DNA of 64,000 nucleotides from Tamarix chinensis (taxonomy: Eukaryota > Streptophyta > Magnoliopsida > Caryophyllales > Tamaricaceae): the NCBI GenBank assembly GCA_030549775.1, contig CM060171.1, positions 6,285,265 to 6,349,264 of the forward strand, in the 5' to 3' direction. Both the position numbers and the translations under genes were made by a program. Below the pieces are notes generated by a model, which did not search any database, was not told where the DNA came from, and worked only from the letters and a program-made list of their open reading frames with translations. Below are positions 1 to 11,860 of the stretch, piece after piece (within the stretch, counting starts at the first letter, position 1; the number at the start of each line of letters is the position of its first letter).

Positions 1-127
1 TTTAAGAATAAATTTTCTAATTAGCACATAAGCATACTTTTCTCATATTTTCTCTTCCAAAGGCCTTTTTTAATAGACATCAAACTCAAATAAGTATGAA
101 AAATTATTCTTAAGATATTTTTTAGTT

Positions 128-171
<44 letters not shown>

Positions 172-2292
172 TTGGAATATTATGGGATTTTTTGAATATT
201 TGTGCTATTTCTTATGGAATATAGTTCTAAAACTTTATTTTTCCACATTTTTGATATATTAAATATATTTAATTGCAATGAATTCATGAAAAATATGTTT
301 TTGAGGTATAAATATTATTTTTATGGTTTTCTTAAAAAATTATAATTCTTGAAATTTATTTTTTTTAATTTTAATAAATACCTATTTAACTATATTTTCC
401 TTTAAAAACTACATAAAAATTGTTTAAATTTTTTAAACAACCCGTAGGCCATTTTTAGCTCAATTCATGTCACTTTAGAGCCAACAAATTATATCTCCAC
501 TACTTGTGTCTAGCATTGCACGAAAACAAGGATGGAAAACAAGAATGTTAGGAAACAAGAAAATGTCAATTTTGAAAAGTATTATAAATAGGGATGTTAG
601 AAAAAGTAAAAAAAAATTAATACTTATTAAATTAAATATTTTATTATTAATTATATATATAGTTATAAGTTTATACTAAAAATAAGCTAATATTTAGGAT
701 CTATATTATCTAAAATAGAATTTTATTCTAATTTAAAGTCCAACTTTTGCTAATTCAATTTTAACAGGATTGACTAAGTAATTTATAATCCAAAGAGTAT
801 AATAATTGGGCCAAGCCCAATTTACCCATTACTAACCCTAAGCTATTATATTATAACAATATCACACATATACACCCAAAAAAAATATCATCACCTAAAG
901 AAGAAGAAGAAGAAGAATGATGCTATAATTGTCATTATCAATGCCACGCAACATCATCTTCCTTGTTAAATGAAGCAGCCACAACCTGTTTGTCCATGTC
1001 TGGCAAAGATTCAATAGCAACAATATGTACATCCCTTTCGATCTATGGCCTATCTTCTTATCCTCTTCCCTTCCACCTCTTTGTTTTCTTCCCTCACATC
1101 TTTATATCTATTTCTTCATCCCATCAAAAATACCAACAAAAAACAATCGATGGAGAGGTCAACAATGAGATGCAATGGCATGTCCACCTAAGTTTTGAAT
1201 CTCCAACCTCATTTCCACCACTGAGATGCCACCAAGATGTGGAATAGTGGAGATCTATAGAACCCGTGCATCCATGATATTGTTTTCATTCTACCAAAAT
1301 TTAAGTCAAAAGGATATCAATCATACTTATTATGGGATATGCATACACCACCTTAGGCTCTAAGATACACACTCAAGTGGCGTAAAAACTCTCTCCACTC
1401 CCTCACCCTTGGTTTCTACATGACCTGATCATTACCATTTAGGTCATTAGATTTGTTTTAAGATTCAAACTCTACTCTCTTCACTTCACATTTTACTTGC
1501 CATAAAATTTTCACAAGTTAGAATGTTATCTCCTCTCTCCTCTTTTTCATAGCGCACTTTCTTCAAGTTCCATTATCTATCTCTTTTCTCTTCTAATTCC
1601 TATCCTCTAACTTCTTTTTGATTTTATTAAGCAATAAATGTTAGAGTTTAGTGAAAGGTGAAGGATACTTTGATGATATTTCTCTCTTTGTTCGTGATTT
1701 TTCAAGATAGTAATTTCTCATCTTTTTCAAGTTTGTGACTTTTTATTTATCCTTAATATGTTTTAAAAAAATTATATTGAAGCTTTCTTTTAATGTGGAT
1801 TATTTGTACTTTTTTGTATCAAGTGCTATCATCTAATAAAATGTTATTTACTCAAAGTGTAAATAGCTTAAGCCTGGTTATTGATTAGCTACTAAGGATC
1901 AGTCATCTTTGATCATTGTATTATTGATATGCCTTCATCCAAAAGATATGAGGTATCAATGCCATGTCTTATAATACGTTGTTCATAACTAGTCCTAATT
2001 ATGTGTAATAATTTGAAAGTGTAATATAAATAATTTTCACTAGGTACCAAAAGTTGAAAAGGTCAGTCTCTTAAGAGGGCCAATTAAAATCATATTGAAA
2101 CTGGTTGAGCCGTGAGCCGCCCAATTCACTAGGTTCAACCATCTATCTTGATTTTTGTAGCTTAATTTTCTTAATTTTTTGTTGTTGAGTATTTCTTTTT
2201 GTATGCAAGTTTTATTGAAGCAGTACTTCATTAGCCTAAGAATGTTCAAAATGAGCTTGTGAAACAAATATTTCATATTGCAACACTCGAAC
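1..2292. other. AT-rich intergenic spacer
   Basis: I recognise no gene here. It holds an (AT)n run at about 137-168, a short GAA run near 898-915 and poly-A/T tracts. The longest open stretch (963-1247) starts at a TTG, has no recognisable domain and low-complexity Ser/Pro/Phe composition, so I do not call it. The right part contains one copy of a dispersed repeat (2071-2212) listed separately. Confidence 0.6.
2071..2212 (+). repeat. Dispersed repeat, copy 1
   Basis: About 140 bp closely resembling 13091-13240 in the same orientation. Shared landmarks are TTGAAACTGGTTG, GAGCCGTGAGCCGCCCAATT, CTTGATTTTTG, CTTAATTTTTTG and GTATTTCTTTTTG. No terminal inverted repeat or target duplication is apparent. 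It lies just left of the possible protease fragment and LTR A, and its partner lies to their right. Confidence 0.6.
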
Positions 2293-2477
2293 AAACAAAC
2301 CTAATGGAGCTAGAAATGCGACAATGGAAGGGTCGACTAAAGGAAAACTCTACGAAGAGGTATCCATCAATTTGGGAAAGCAAAGAATGATTAGCTAGTG
2401 GTGAAGTTAAGGGTCTTAGTCATTGTCAAGGTAGGGATCAAGTAAAGGATCGTAATAGAGAATGAGGTATGGTTGTT
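2293..2477 (+). pseudogene. Possible upstream fragment of decayed MULE/OTU-type gene
   Basis: One reading frame gives a basic stretch with the pattern KGR-K-STKR-PS-WE before an in-frame stop. This resembles the linker that precedes OTU-like domains in proteins linked to Mutator-like plant transposons. At 2477 it is cut by LTR element A. The sequence after A, from 11173, continues as an OTU-like protease. The A target duplication (TTGTT at 2473-2477 and 11173-11177) shows the two sides were once adjacent. The frame contains stops, so it is non-functional. The family assignment of this short piece is by eye only. Confidence 0.35.
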
Positions 2478-2866
2478 TGTAACACCCCAAAATTTACAAT
2501 TGAAAATTTTTATTTACAGAGTTAAGTGTGGAAGCTAAAACAATAAAAACAAAGGGTGTTACCGCCACACTTGGTACAAGTCTGGTTTCCTCTACCAATC
2601 TCATACCAAGTGCTAAGGCTAAAATCATTAATCCACTTAAATTAATGTCATGATTACAGAAATCAGGATAGAAAGAACGTTAGATAAATAGTGCTAATTA
2701 AAACGACATTAGCACTTTACGAAACTCGAGAGAGAAATTAAAGGAGGCCACGAGGGTCCAAATACAACCGGAAATAAGATAACAAAAGAAACACCGGATA
2801 GTCCTAAGCTCCCAAATCCGAACTATCAGCATTTGACTGAGCTCAAAGGCTGACCTACAAAGTCCA

Positions 2867-2922
2867 CTGCCCATTGAATACGCAGGAGTCCACGAAAATG
2901 AACCCTTTAGTATTACGGTACT
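2867..2922 (-). other. Twin dyads of LTR copy A
   Basis: Two short inverted repeats are shared with the other copies. The first (2909-2922) has arms AGTAT and GTACT around a 4-nt spacer. The second (2867-2885) corresponds to the CTGCC...GGCAG hairpin, with one arm base changed. They lie about 430-445 bp inside the sense 3' end, as in copies B to E and G. Confidence 0.6.
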
Positions 2923-3228
2923 GAGCAATCCTTTATACCAAACTAAAATGATAAATCAGCATGGAACACATGCAAGACATACAATTAACATGGTATAATA
3001 CATATACATATACATACGACGATTGAGATACAATAATCACTCAGATAATCAAATTCCATCAAGGTTACGTACTACTCATATTCATTCATCTGAGATAATT
3101 GAAATTATTATTGAACATCCCAGAGATACCCTCTAATGTAATAATTAAAACCCAACTTTAGTATAAGTCACGTATCAACATAAATCCCAAACAATCACAC
3201 ACATCACAGGTATATTCGCAGGTATAAT

Positions 3229-3640
3229 TTACTAAGATTCATATCATCCTAGGTATACTTACAGGTATAGCATAATAAATCCATAACATCACAAGTAAAC
3301 TTACAGGTACAACATAATAAATCCATAACATCACAGGTAAACTTACAGGTACAGCATAATAAGATCCATAATATCACAAGTATGCTCACAGACATAAAAC
3401 TAATACAAGTAGGCACGAAGGCTGCTACCAAATCCACAAGTAAGCACAAAGGTTGCTACCGAAACCATAGAAAACCTCAAGTAGGCACGAATGCTACTAC
3501 CGAACCACAGAAAACCTCAGGTAGGCACGAAGGCTACTACCGAATCGCAAGTAGGGCACAAAGGCTACTACCAAAACCTCATGTAGGCACGAAGGCTGCT
3601 ACCGAAGCCACAGGTAGGCACAAAGGTTGCTACCAAATAA
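3229..3640. repeat. Two tandem arrays inside LTR copy A
   Basis: The first array (about 3229-3395) repeats a unit of about 45 bp containing CATAACATCACAGGTAAAC and TTACAGGTACA. The second (about 3400-3640) repeats a unit of about 30-45 bp built on GTAGGCACGAAGGCTGCTACC, roughly seven imperfect copies. An open frame across the second array is a by-product of the repeat. Confidence 0.75.
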
Positions 3641-5725
3641 TCTAATAATCCGATAATCATTATTTCCATCAAATCATATCATTTCTATTTTTATTTACTT
3701 TCTCGAGGGGAGATCAATCAACCTAAAGACACGAAGGTACTCCAGTCATACCGGCGCATTAAGGCAACATAGTATCCTACCGACTATCAACCCAAGGACA
3801 CAAAGGTATCCTGGTGGCACTGGTACACGAAGGTAACTCAGTACTCTATCGACAAGGATACCTAATTCATAAGTATGCATACCCCCTATTAGTCCGTAGA
3901 ACAAAATAGAGTAAGATGTAGGGCCTAACTTGGGCACTAAGGCACACTAGCAAAAATCCATATCAACCGTAGGCTAAACCACGTCCTTAGGGTAGCGACC
4001 CCTAGGAGCCACCATTCCCGATCTCGAGGTCTTTCACTTTAAAAATTAGTATTTTATTAAGGTGACAACGAAATCACATATAATACAGATAAATTCAATT
4101 CTCATACTTATCCGTTCTTACTTATTTCCAATCATCCGAGATAACAATAATCAAGGTCAAGTTCAAAGCTGACATTAAAATATACTAATGCCATCCTAGG
4201 CTCAATTATTCACGTCTAGATACTTTAGGCCGAAAAAGACCAAAATACCCTCAAGACCAACATTTCCAAATTATCATCTATTTAAATACAAATTCCATTT
4301 TAATTTATTTATTTGCATGAAAAGGGCTAAAACACCATAAACAAATTATTTCTTACACGATTTAAATTCTCAGATATGTCAAATGATCATTTTACCCTTG
4401 TACATAATTTTGCACATAAAATCCTATTATGCACTTTTAATCCATCCAAAACACATGCTCATATACTCAACAACAACTAATACATATTAGACATACTTTT
4501 CAGGATAAAAATCATAACACACAAAAATGACTAAATTGCTTCTAGGGCACACATCCATAATAATTATTTCATAATTATTTCTAAGCATGCTCAACCTATT
4601 ATTTTATACATAATTACCATACAAACTATTTTTTTGTCATTAGAATCATTGTAATCATACTTTCACACCTAACATAATTTACATCAGATAACATGCTCGT
4701 TTTATCCGTTTTTATGATAATAATAATTAACACGCATGCTCAAAATAAATCATGCTTAACATATTTCATCCACCAAATAAATCATGCTTAACATATTTCA
4801 TCCATCGAAAACCCTAATGTGCTATCATGCAATATTTATAATTTTAGTAGAGTATAACGATTACATGAATTCCAACACAAAACGCAAAAATAGCGGTATC
4901 CTACTAAATTTATCGGATCCCACTAATCAACCTTTCGTACCTAAAAATAATACCAAAATTATTGAATTATATCTATCAAGTAAAATAATAATTATAGCAT
5001 ACAAATATATATTTTTTAAATTACCAAAATACCCTTACAATTAATATTGGTACCAAAAATTTATGGGGTAAAATAATTCACACTGCACATACAGCGTGAG
5101 CTTGCACGACAGAAAACAAGAGGGCTACGGGGAGGTTGGCTGGCGAGAGGGTTGGCCGGGCAAGGCAAGAAAAGGGAGAGGGTAGTAAAGGTGGTGGCGG
5201 GTAGTGCTTGTGGCTGGCCGGTGGTTGCTAGAGGCTGCTGTGCGCCAGTGGTGGTTAGCGCTGTAGGGAGGCAGGGCTGTAAGAGAAGATGATGGTCGAT
5301 GGTTGCTATGATGTTGTGTGCGCGTGTATATGTGTAGTGAAAAAGGGAAAGGGCTCGTTTGGTTGGAGCGATGGCTGAGTGTTGTTTGGTGCTGGGAGGG
5401 AGTGTGCGGTGCATGGTGGATGGTTGTTGGGAGGCTACGCTAGAGGGTGGTGGTTAGTTGAAGGCTAGCTCGACGAAGAGGTTGCTGGGAAATGGCGGAC
5501 GAAACTGGAGGGGAGCAGGGGCTACGATGGGGAGGCATAAAGAAGGGGAAAGGAGCTGCGATGGGCTAGTGCTGGGAGGCAGGGTGGCAGTTGGTCGAGG
5601 GTGGCTGGGCTGCGTGGCGATAGTAGCGGTTGGTGCTACAAGGAAGGGTGTATGCAGCGGGCTATGGTTGGGGGTTGTTTGGCAATGGTGGACGGTTGCT
5701 GCTCGGGTTGCTGTGCGGTGAGTAG

Positions 5726-5955
5726 AGCTGTAAACGAGCCGAGCAGAGCCGAATACCCCTAGGTTTGGGTTCGGCTCGTTTAACTAAACGAACAAGCCGA
5801 ACCGAGCTTTTAACTAGCCGAGCTCACGAGCCAAAGCTAAAAAATGAACCGAGCCTCACTTTTAGGCTCGTTTAACTAAACGAACGAGCTGAACCGAGCT
5901 TTTAATGAGCCGAGCCGAGCTGAATACCAAACTGGCTCAGCTCATTTACAACCCT
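5726..5955. mobile_element. MITE nested in LTR copy A
   Basis: A 230-bp element bounded by AGCTGTAAACGAGCC on the left and GCTCATTTACAACCCT on the right, which are imperfect terminal inverted repeats. It is flanked by AGTAG on both sides (5721-5725, 5956-5960). The interior is a dense set of GAGCCGAGC and GGCTCGTTTAACTAAACGA repeats able to fold on themselves. There is no coding capacity. The superfamily is unclear. Confidence 0.7.
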
Positions 5956-6504
5956 AGTAGTGAGGGAGCTGGGAGTAGGGGCTACGAGGGCTGGGATGGG
6001 TGTGCTGGACGGGAGCCTGGGGCAGGAAGAAGGAGAAATAAGATGAGGGAGGAGCTGGGGTTAGCCAAGAGAAAAAGAGGGAGCTGTTTGTTTGGGGTGG
6101 CGTGCGTCGTGTGTGTAAGTGTAACACTACCAAAATTCACTAATGAAAATTTTCGTTTAGTTAAAAGAAAATTAGCGGAAGCAAAATAATAAACCGTGAA
6201 TTCTGGGGATATTACCGCCACACTTAGTACCAGACCGGTTCACCCTACCGTTCCAGTACTAAGTGCTAAGGCTAAAAGAGTAAAACACAATTTCCAAGAA
6301 ATTCAAGCATATTTAAATCAGAGTAGCGTAATTAAACATTTTATAAGAATATAATTCACCAATGGTGGTTACAAGAAAGCGAAGGCCACATCAAAACTAA
6401 GGTTTAAAAAGGGAAGGAATACAACCCTAGAATTTTCCGGATAGTTCCTTACCAAAACCCTAGGGTCCACTTGAATAGCTCCTGAAAACGACCTGTAGGG
6501 GACA

Positions 6505-6560
6505 CTGCCCATTGAATAGGCAGGGGCCCCATGAATGGAATCCTTTAGTACTACGGTACT
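6505..6560 (-). other. Twin dyads of LTR copy B
   Basis: 6547-6560 reads AGTAC, TACG, GTACT. 6505-6523 reads CTGCCCATTGAATAGGCAG on +. On the sense (minus) strand this is CTGCCTATTCAATGGGCAG, an 8-bp stem with one G-U pair and a 3-nt loop. Outer GGGG/CCCC segments could extend it. They sit about 385-440 bp from the sense 3' end. Confidence 0.7.
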
Positions 6561-6854
6561 GAGTAACCCTTTAAAAACGCACTTAAAAGTAGGCACACAA
6601 TGTCACACATGATATACTACTATATCCATACATAACGACAGGTGTAAACATAATATCAGTTCCATACCTTCACATATCCAACAAGTCAATCAGATATTAA
6701 TGGTGTATACGTAACATTCACTTTCGTACATTCGCATACTTAACAAGTCAATCAAATATTAATAGGCCATAATGAATAATAGATAATTTAGGGCCTTAAG
6801 GCCATTAGTCCATCATTAATCAACCATCTCGGATTTTAAATATCCATGTGAGTG

Positions 6855-7215
6855 CGAGAACCCCACTATTATAGTCGGTGGACTAGAAATACATACAGGC
6901 CAGAACGCTCCTGACCACTATTATTCACCGGTGGATTGGTCTCCAGGGCAGAACGCTCCTCGCCACTATTATTCGCCGGTGGACCGGTCTGGCCCCGACT
7001 CACAAGGTGTTCCACTGTAAGTAATTAGTGTCTTCCCCATGTCTTATCGTTTTTACATTTGGTTTGTTGACCGCGGAATCCCCCACTATTATAGCCGGTA
7101 GACCGAAAATACATACAGGGCAGAACGCTCCTGACCACTATTATTCTCCGGTGGACCGGTCTCCAAGGCACCCCGGCTCCTGGCCACTATTATTCGTTGG
7201 AGGATCGATCTAGGT
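6855..7215 (-). repeat. TAATAGTGG-type tandem array, copy B
   Basis: Six imperfect copies of CCACTATTAT followed by a CCGGTGGACCGG-like half, in two groups of three (near 6861, 6918, 6962, 7081, 7134, 7182). The sense form is CCGGTCCACCGG-N-ATAATAGTGG. The same array occurs in copies C and D just upstream of the twin dyads. The position suggests a promoter or enhancer array in the LTR, which is inference. Confidence 0.8.
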
Positions 7216-8129
7216 CCGGCTCAACATCTTCCTCTTTAAGTGATTAGTGTCTTAAATGTATCTTAATTGAAAGTATTTCACCCTTGACATGTATGGCTAA
7301 CTATATCCACACTTATCCTCCCAGGAGGGCCTGTCCCATATCTTGAGACTTCTGCACCTCCTAACTCGATTTTCTCCAAAAACCCTAACTTGGGCCTATG
7401 TGGCCCATCCTTCTCTGTCGTACACATCCCGACTATTTCAAAACCCTATATGTCACGACCCTTAGATCCAACCCTCACTTTCTACCCTACTTATTCTCAT
7501 TTATTTTTAGTATTTTCTTATTCTTTTCCACCTTCTCACATTAGGGTTTCCTCCTAACCCTAGGTTAGTCTCCTACGCACCCTTATACTGTCTCACGTAC
7601 TATTTTTCACCCGAAGCCCCCAGACACCCAAACGACACTTCTATTACCTTCCTCACTCCCCGAGGCAACTTTCTGTACGTAAAGTTTGCCCCCATGCGGA
7701 CTCTAACCATCCCATGCAAACCCTAGTTCCTCCAATACCTACATCAGCCAACTTACATCCCCTTGGTTATCTTTCTCTCCCATTTCTCTTTTTCATGCCT
7801 CCATCCCACATTACCACATTAATTATCCTAGCATACATGTCCTAAAGGGCCACATCGCATCACATCATAACTTACAACATATCCGAATTATCACATATCA
7901 AACAGGGCACATGAACACATCTCGGTTCCAAGCCACGCCACACATGAAACAGTTGAGATAATAGCATATGAAACGCGACATATAATTATATAGGACATCC
8001 AAGGCATATAGGACACATAGCACACATTCGGTTTTAGCTACACCCTTACTCGGTTTAGGTTACCGAGCTATTTTCCACACTTATTAGGCCACTAATCACC
8101 CTTCGTAATTGTTATACTTAATATATTTC

Positions 8130-8790
8130 CCATTTGGTTGGTTAGATTACCAATTTTCCCATTTCCTTTATTATAATTAACAAATTGCCCTTTAGTTGGA
8201 CAAATTACCAAAACGCCCCTCACATTTATCATATTTACCATTTTACCCTTCTCCATCATTAAATTATCAACTTACCATTTAGTTATTTAAATTATCATTT
8301 TACCCTTCTCAATTATTATAATTACCAAGTTACTCCTTTCTAATTTTCACTTTTACCCCTTTTATTTACAAAATTACCATTTTACCCCCTTTACTTTCAA
8401 AAATTACCATAACACCCTTTCACTTATAAAATTACCATTTCATCCTTAATTACGAAATTACCATTTGATCTCTTTTAATTTCCAAATTACCATTTTGCCC
8501 TTCAATCACAAAATTACCATTTTGCCCTTTTATTACAAAATTACCAATTTGCCCTCTTATTACAAAATTACCGATTTACCCTTTAATCACAAAATTACTA
8601 TTTTACCCTTTAATTACAAAATTACCAATTTTCCCCTTTAATTACTAAATTACCATTTTACCCCCTTAATTCCAAAATTACCAATTTATCCTTTTTAATA
8701 ACAAATTTACCATTTTACCCTTGCCTCCAAATTACCATAATACCCTTTTTAATTAAAAGTTACCATCTTGCCCCTTATTACACCACTTAT
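8130..8790 (-). repeat. AATTACCATTTTACCC minisatellite, copy B
   Basis: Degenerate tandem repeat of about 20-30 bp units built on AAATTACCATTTTACCC. It is the reverse complement of the GGGTAAAATGGTAATT array in copy D at 59380-60080. There is no sign of a gene. Confidence 0.8.
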
Positions 8791-9419
8791 ATTAAATTGT
8801 TATTATTACTACATAAAATATTAATATTAACACCTCATCCACAACTCTTGTAATACTTTATAGCACCCATATATATTAGGCCATATTCTTGTATAAGATA
8901 CATTATTAAAATACCCCTAAGGCCCACAAAACATTAATCATGCATTAAGATCACAATAGCATAATACAACATGGATAATACTTAACATTTTCATTAATAA
9001 CCATCTCCTACCTTAAACAATATCTCCAAACATAGCACATAATCAATCATACTTCCTTTTCATCAATCAACACAAAAACCACATATATCATATTAAACAA
9101 CATATATCAAGCATAATAATATATTTAAAATCCTAATGTACTAACATACGATAATCCATGCGTTTAAGTGAGATTTAACGGTTACCTCGATTCCCACAAA
9201 AATAAACCTTACCGGTATTCCGGCTTAAGGTTCAAGCTTTGATTATCAAAATCAATATCTAAAAATAATATCAAGACTTATTACATTAGAAATAATAAAA
9301 AATCAAAGTATAAGGCTTTATAACACTTAATTAATCAAATAATTAAATTAAAATATTATTATACCTTAAAATTATTAAAAAACTAAATCAAGGAATGCAG
9401 AAACTCATGTTGCTCATGC

Positions 9420-10185
9420 AGCATGAGCTGCATGCAAAGAAATGAGGAGGAGGGGCTCGAAGGTGGTGAAAAGAGGAGGAATAAGTTATTTTCAGGTTGG
9501 TGGTTTGGGGCTAGGAAAGAAGGTGGTTGGGGGAGGATTTGGGACAAGGGAAGGGTGTAGAGGTGGAGAGGGGGTGTAAGTGGTGGTCGGGGATGGGTTG
9601 AAGGCTGCTAAGGGCAGCGGAGGCGGTGGCAGCGAGGCTGCGAAGGTGGCGGCCAAGGAGAGAGGTCGAAATGGGGGCTGGGAAGGAAGGAAAAGGGAGG
9701 GGGAAAATGAGGGCCTGCATGGACAGGGGGAAGACAGATATGGCAATGGTAGGGAGAGGGAGAGATGGTGGGGTCGGTATGGCAGGAAAACGACGAGAGG
9801 GAGAGAGAGAGAGATAGGGGAAGCAATAGGGGAGAGGGAGTTGCAGGTGGAGATGGCGGGAGTCAAGATTCTCGCCGGTGATAGAGGAAGAAGAAGAAAG
9901 GGGAGGCTGGGTGCGACGGGCGGCCAAAGGAAAAAGAAACGGGCTGGCCCGGTAGAGGAAGAAAGGAAGGAAGGAAGGGAGGCAGACCGGCTCGCGCGAG
10001 AGAAAGAAGAAAGGAGTAGGGCGGGGGAAAGGAAAAAGGAAAGGAGGGAGGAAGGGGAGAGACGGGCCAGCGACCCAAGCGCAGGAGGGGAAGGGGCAGG
10101 CCGGCCAACCGGCGGCCTAAGGAAGGAAAGGAAAAAGAATGAAAAGAGAAAAAGGAGAAAAAGGGAAAAAGGATAAAGAAAGAGG
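9420..10185 (-). other. Purine-rich tract (pyrimidine-rich sense strand), copy B
   Basis: Strongly purine-biased on +, with GGAAGG, GAGAGAG and AGGAAGGAAGG runs. It opens long Pro/Ser-rich frames on minus in several phases. All stop codons contain purines, so pyrimidine-rich strands are open by composition. I treat the frames as non-coding. The same tract occurs at the equivalent place in every fuller copy. Confidence 0.7.
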
Positions 10186-11172
10186 AAAATGGAATTAAAG
10201 AAATTAATTTAATTTGTAAAATAATAAAATACAATATTTTTGGGTAATAAATTTATTTAATAATTTAATTTAATATAATTAAAATATAAGGGTTTAAACA
10301 GGATAATTTTAGTAAAATAATCATTTTAAAATTTATTTAAATAATAAGAGTGTGATAAAATAACAAAATATTCATTTTAATTTATTAAATATTTATACCC
10401 AATTTTATTTACTCAAAAATCCATAAAATAAGTAAAAGAAATAGATTTAAAGGCTAATTTATCCCAAATAAAATTTATTTATTAAACTATAAGCTTTTTA
10501 AAATTTTGGGGGATTACAGTAAGTATATAGTGTAGTGCTTTGTTTGGCTGGGGCTCGGGGAAGGGCACTGAAAGTGGGAGATGGGATGAATAGTGGGTTG
10601 GGGGATGTTTGTTTGTGGTAGAGTGTGTGTTCTGTGTGGCATATGTACATGTGTATGTAAGTACGTAGCGTGGATATGTGTGTATAAAATGGACAGACGG
10701 CACAGAAAAAAATATATTTAGAAAAGATATTTGGGGCAGACAGAGGTAGAGTAGGAGGTAAATTAATAGCACTAGATAGGAGTTTATTTATTTAGTTTTA
10801 GATTTAATTTAGATAGATTAAAATATCGGATATAAAAATAGTTTGGGAAAAATTATCTGAATTAGGATAGGTTTAAACAAAGGTCGGAAAAAATAAAATA
10901 ATCGGGAATAATTTTTAGAAAATTATTTTTAGGTTACAAATCAAAAGATTATTAATAAAATAATTTAAAATAAGATTTACAGGTAAAAACTAGGATTAAT
11001 TTAAATAACCTAATCTCTATCAAAATTTTAACCTAATTAAATTTATACTTAAACTGTTGAAATAATACAAAAAATAATAATACTTTTAAAATTACACCCT
11101 CTAAAGTAATAATAATAACTAATCATACGATCATTAATTTATAATTATAATTTTGAAAAACAGGGTATGACA

Positions 11173-11860
11173 TTGTTAGTGGTATTTTTGGTGATGGTGA
11201 ACAGGTATCTTCTAATATTTTTAAGCCATCTATCTGTAGAGTTTTTCCATATGGTGAGGAGTTGAGACAACATATTGTCCCTTACATTGATGGTTGGAGA
11301 AATGTAAAAGGAGATGGCAATTGTGGTTTTAAAACAATATCTTATTTGATTTACGAAGATGAGAAACATTGGTATGTGTTTCGTTTGACCTATTTAATGA
11401 GGTCCAAGGTGGACATTCATTGTATGAACAAGCATCCACTTTTGCTTCTGTTGATATGGTCTTTGAAAACATTGCACATTAGGAAGGAAGTTCTCTTTTA
11501 AAACATTAGATGGAAATGCCTGGCATCAGTCACGTGATTGCGATTTACTATAATATGTTTTTGTGTGTGTTTATCTAAGGATGCTTGTAATTCTTTCATC
11601 CCCTTACTGGCATGTAATGGAGTTGTAAGGCCAAAAGATTTTGTCGCCATTGCTTTCCTAAGTTCTTACGGTCATTACATTACTGTATGTCCCATCTCCA
11701 TATTTTATAAGACATGATTACATCCTTTGGCATTTTACTGACAAAGGTTTATATCTATAGGTACACCTAATCGACAATTGTCCTTTTACCACCATTTAAT
11801 GCTAGATGGAGAACTTTCCATAATCAAAGTGTTAATGGTTGGGATCTACATTACAAATCA
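11173..11860 (+). pseudogene. OTU-like cysteine protease remnant
   Basis: The frame is open from the LTR A boundary to 11501. Near its centre, 11310-11330 encodes GDGNCGF, the catalytic Cys loop of OTU-family cysteine proteases. The preceding YIDGW-NVK and the following KHWYVFR-TYL fit the helix after the active site. After the stop at 11501, pieces of later OTU homology appear in shifted frames: FVAIAFLSSYGHYIT around 11640-11690, and HLIDNCPF near 11765 followed by a stop. Stops and frameshifts make it a pseudogene. In plants such domains often belong to Mutator-like transposon genes, so an element origin is likely. LTR A separates it from a possible 5' part at 2293-2477. Confidence 0.7.

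Larger units (their letters stand above)
6120..10518 (-). mobile_element. Giant solo LTR, copy B (nested in A)
   Basis: 4,399 bp, from TGTAACACTACCAAAATTCA to AAATTTTGGGGGATTACA. It is flanked by a perfect duplication GTAAG (6115-6119, 10519-10523) lying within copy A. It is clearly the reverse complement counterpart of copy D (57737-61985): both ends, the pyrimidine-rich tract, the AATTACC minisatellite, the CCGGT...TAATAGTGG array and both dyads occur in the same order. No internal protein domain, primer-binding site or direct terminal repeat was seen. Its insertion into A shows it is younger than A. Confidence 0.85.
2478..11172 (-). mobile_element. Giant solo LTR, copy A (hosts copy B)
   Basis: On the + strand it begins TGTAACACCCCAAAATTTAC and ends GGGTATGACA. 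It is flanked by the 5-bp duplication TTGTT (2473-2477, 11173-11177). Without nested copy B and its duplication it is about 4.3 kb. Sense orientation is minus, judged from copies C and D. No gag, pol, primer-binding site or direct terminal repeat was seen, so a solo LTR is the best reading. In sense order it has an AT-rich 5' part, a pyrimidine-rich tract (purine-rich on +, 5060-6119), GGATACTATGTTGCC-type repeats, a GTAGGCACGAAGGCTGCTACC array, two dyads, and the 3' end near 2478. It belongs to the subfamily of E, F and G. A 230-bp MITE is nested at 5726-5955. TG...CA ends plus a 5-bp duplication are established LTR features. The family itself is not identified. Confidence 0.8.

Noticed and set aside
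3400..3640. Regular short repeats suggestive of a CRISPR array
   Set aside because: Repeats are imperfect, there are no unique spacers of constant length, and this is a plant nuclear retroelement.
9492..10234. Long open frames on both strands, up to 198 codons
   Set aside because: Purine/pyrimidine bias of LTR copy B explains openness. The + strand frame is Lys/Glu/Gly/Arg low complexity and the minus frames are Pro/Ser low complexity.
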